Part shown: one piece after another, positions 24,811-25,583 of the stretch
How the letters are laid out: each line of letters starts with the position of its first letter
Numbering within the stretch: position 1 is the stretch's first letter
Assembly: GCA_910577215.1 (NCBI GenBank)
Contig: CAJTMQ010000001.1
Span: 15,187 to 40,769 of the forward strand
Direction: 5' to 3'
Length of the DNA: 25,583 bases
Source of the DNA: an uncultured Eubacterium sp.
GTDB taxonomy: Bacteria; Bacillota; Clostridia; Oscillospirales; Acutalibacteraceae
Translations under genes and position numbers: made by a program
Notes under the pieces: model-generated
The model's input: the letters and a program-made list of their open reading frames with translations, nothing else
Database searches by the model: none
Told to the model about the DNA's origin: nothing

Positions 24811-25425
24811 TTAACTAAAAGACATCATTTTTTTTATTGCTGTTAAAGCACCGCCTGAAACGGCATCTTCTGAAGATTCTGTAAAGGTAAACACTAACCT
24901 GTCTTTTTTCTGCTCCAATGACAGCGTTATTTCAACTGCTTCATCCTTCATAACTGCTTCATTGATACCTTTTGTTAAAACTGCAAGGTTGCTGTTGAGC
25001 CATGCATCGTCTGTGATGCCTTTTGCAAGCTCAAGCATACCGGCAAGCCCTGAATACTGCTCAAGCAGATTTTCCGTGTAATCGGACGCTACCTTTGATA
25101 AATCCTTGTTTTTTACGGAGAGGGTTACTGTTTGTCCGTCTGTATCAATTTCCTTGATTTCATATGTCAGATTTTCAAACATTGCTATACCGAGCTTTTT
25201 AAACTGATCTTTTTTTGAGGCATAGGTCAGGATTATATCAAGTGTTGTTGAATCAACATATGTTTTTACTGTCTTTGTATCAAATGTTTTTAATGCTTCA
25301 AAAACAACATCAACAGTTTTGGTTATATTTTTTTCTGTAAGCTTATTATTTGGAGCTGAAGAACAAGCACAAAAGGTTGATGCTATCATTAAAATTACTA
25401 AAGCTATTGAAATGACTTTTTTCAT
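24811..25425 (-). CDS. Putative secreted lipoprotein of unknown function
   Basis: Function unknown. The 204-residue protein has a lipoprotein-type signal: a short basic start, a hydrophobic stretch (about 5-17) and STFCACSS with a likely lipidated Cys21. The lipobox is relaxed (Phe at -3, Ala at -1). The mature part is rich in Lys, Asp and Thr and has alternating helix-like and strand-like stretches, such as YEIKEIDTDGQTVTLSVKN, resembling small DUF4878/NTF2-like lipoproteins of Clostridia, but I cannot assign a family firmly. The minus-strand ribosome binding site AAAGGAGAAAA before the ATG is strong, and a consensus promoter lies upstream. secA follows downstream. Confidence 0.8.
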   Translation of the reverse strand: MKKVISIALVILMIASTFCACSSAPNNKLTEKNITKTVDVVFEALKTFDTKTVKTYVDSTTLDIILTYASKKDQFKKLGIAMFENLTYEIKEIDTDGQTVTLSVKNKDLSKVASDYTENLLEQYSGLAGMLELAKGITDDAWLNSNLAVLTKGINEAVMKDEAVEITLSLEQKKDRLVFTFTESSEDAVSGGALTAIKKMMSFS

Positions 25426-25456
25426 AATCTTTTCTCCTTTGTGAATAGTTAAAACT

Positions 25457-25485
25457 ATTATATATCTTAATTATCTGTTTTTCAA
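25457..25485 (-). promoter_or_regulatory. Promoter of the lipoprotein (and possibly secA) transcript
   Basis: On the minus strand, TTGAAA (25480-25485) and TATAAT (25457-25462) are separated by exactly 17 bases. The -10 lies about 31 bases before the lipoprotein ATG, and a strong ribosome binding site follows. I saw no comparably good promoter in the 75 bases before secA. Confidence 0.8.
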
Positions 25486-25514
25486 TATTAAGGATATAAA
25501 AAATCAATAAATAA

Positions 25515-25543
25515 TTGCATATTTAATACATATATGGTATAAT
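25515..25543 (+). promoter_or_regulatory. Promoter reading rightwards out of the window
   Basis: TTGCAT (25515-25520) and a perfect TATAAT (25538-25543) are separated by 17 bases. It faces away from the lipoprotein promoter and would drive a gene beyond the right edge. The area is AT-rich and its gene is not visible. Confidence 0.5.
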
Positions 25544-25583
25544 TATCAAAATTATCTCTATATATTGATAAGATTCGCCAATT

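Noticed and set aside
1..25583. CRISPR array, transposon, phage or tRNA/rRNA genes
   Set aside because: I found no regular spaced repeats, transposase or integrase words, or cloverleaf-like sequences; nearly all of the window is accounted for by housekeeping genes.

Overview
The window is an ordinary-looking chromosomal core segment of a low-GC Gram-positive bacterium. The gene content points to class Clostridia, most likely the Ruminococcaceae/Oscillospiraceae. The reasons are strong AGGAGG-type ribosome binding sites, TTG and GTG starts, a single SecA with a SEC-C zinc tail, a LytTR/DUF3021 pair, a DUF4830 protein, and FtsEX followed by coiled-coil/M23 proteins. I see no tRNA, rRNA, CRISPR array, insertion sequence or phage gene. 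No gap between genes exceeds about 250 bases.

Layout. (1) 1-5918, plus strand: an operon for cell wall growth and housekeeping. It holds a double-FHA protein, a SEDS glycan polymerase (FtsW/RodA type), a class B penicillin-binding protein, HflX, a DUF4830 protein and an RsuA-family pseudouridine synthase, and it ends at a strong terminator (5932-5992). (2) 6048-7312: a CdaR/PucR-type regulator with its own promoter, a TTG start and its own terminator. (3) 7388-8395: a LytTR DNA-binding protein and a DUF3021 membrane protein with their own promoter and a possible operator. (4) 8489-17629: a tightly packed run, ftsE-ftsX, three tandem EnvC/CwlO-like secreted M23 proteins, queH, rarA, nth and a shikimate-kinase-like gene. 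Upstream of ftsE are two tandem copies of a WalR-type box directly before a good promoter. (5) 17632-19245: guaB with a likely promoter of its own and a terminator. (6) 19284-21802: a divergent membrane-anchored GDPD-like protein, a TM1586-type nitroreductase and a canonical membrane-anchored GDPD. A short remnant that looks like the start of a histidine phosphatase follows, then a bidirectional terminator. (7) 21976-25425, minus strand: secA and, upstream of it, a lipoprotein gene with a good promoter. A promoter reading out of the window lies at the right end.

How it fits together. Regions 1 and 4 describe cell envelope growth and splitting. The SEDS/PBP pair polymerises and cross-links septal or lateral wall. 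FtsEX is the ATP-driven membrane switch that in other bacteria controls peptidoglycan hydrolases through coiled-coil partners. Here three such partners follow ftsX, and all three keep the metal ligands of an active M23 peptidase. The WalR-type boxes suggest the hydrolase operon is under the essential WalRK wall-stress system, as with related hydrolase genes in other Firmicutes. I did not find a plainly new system. The most distinctive piece is this FtsEX-plus-three-hydrolases operon with its promoter region.
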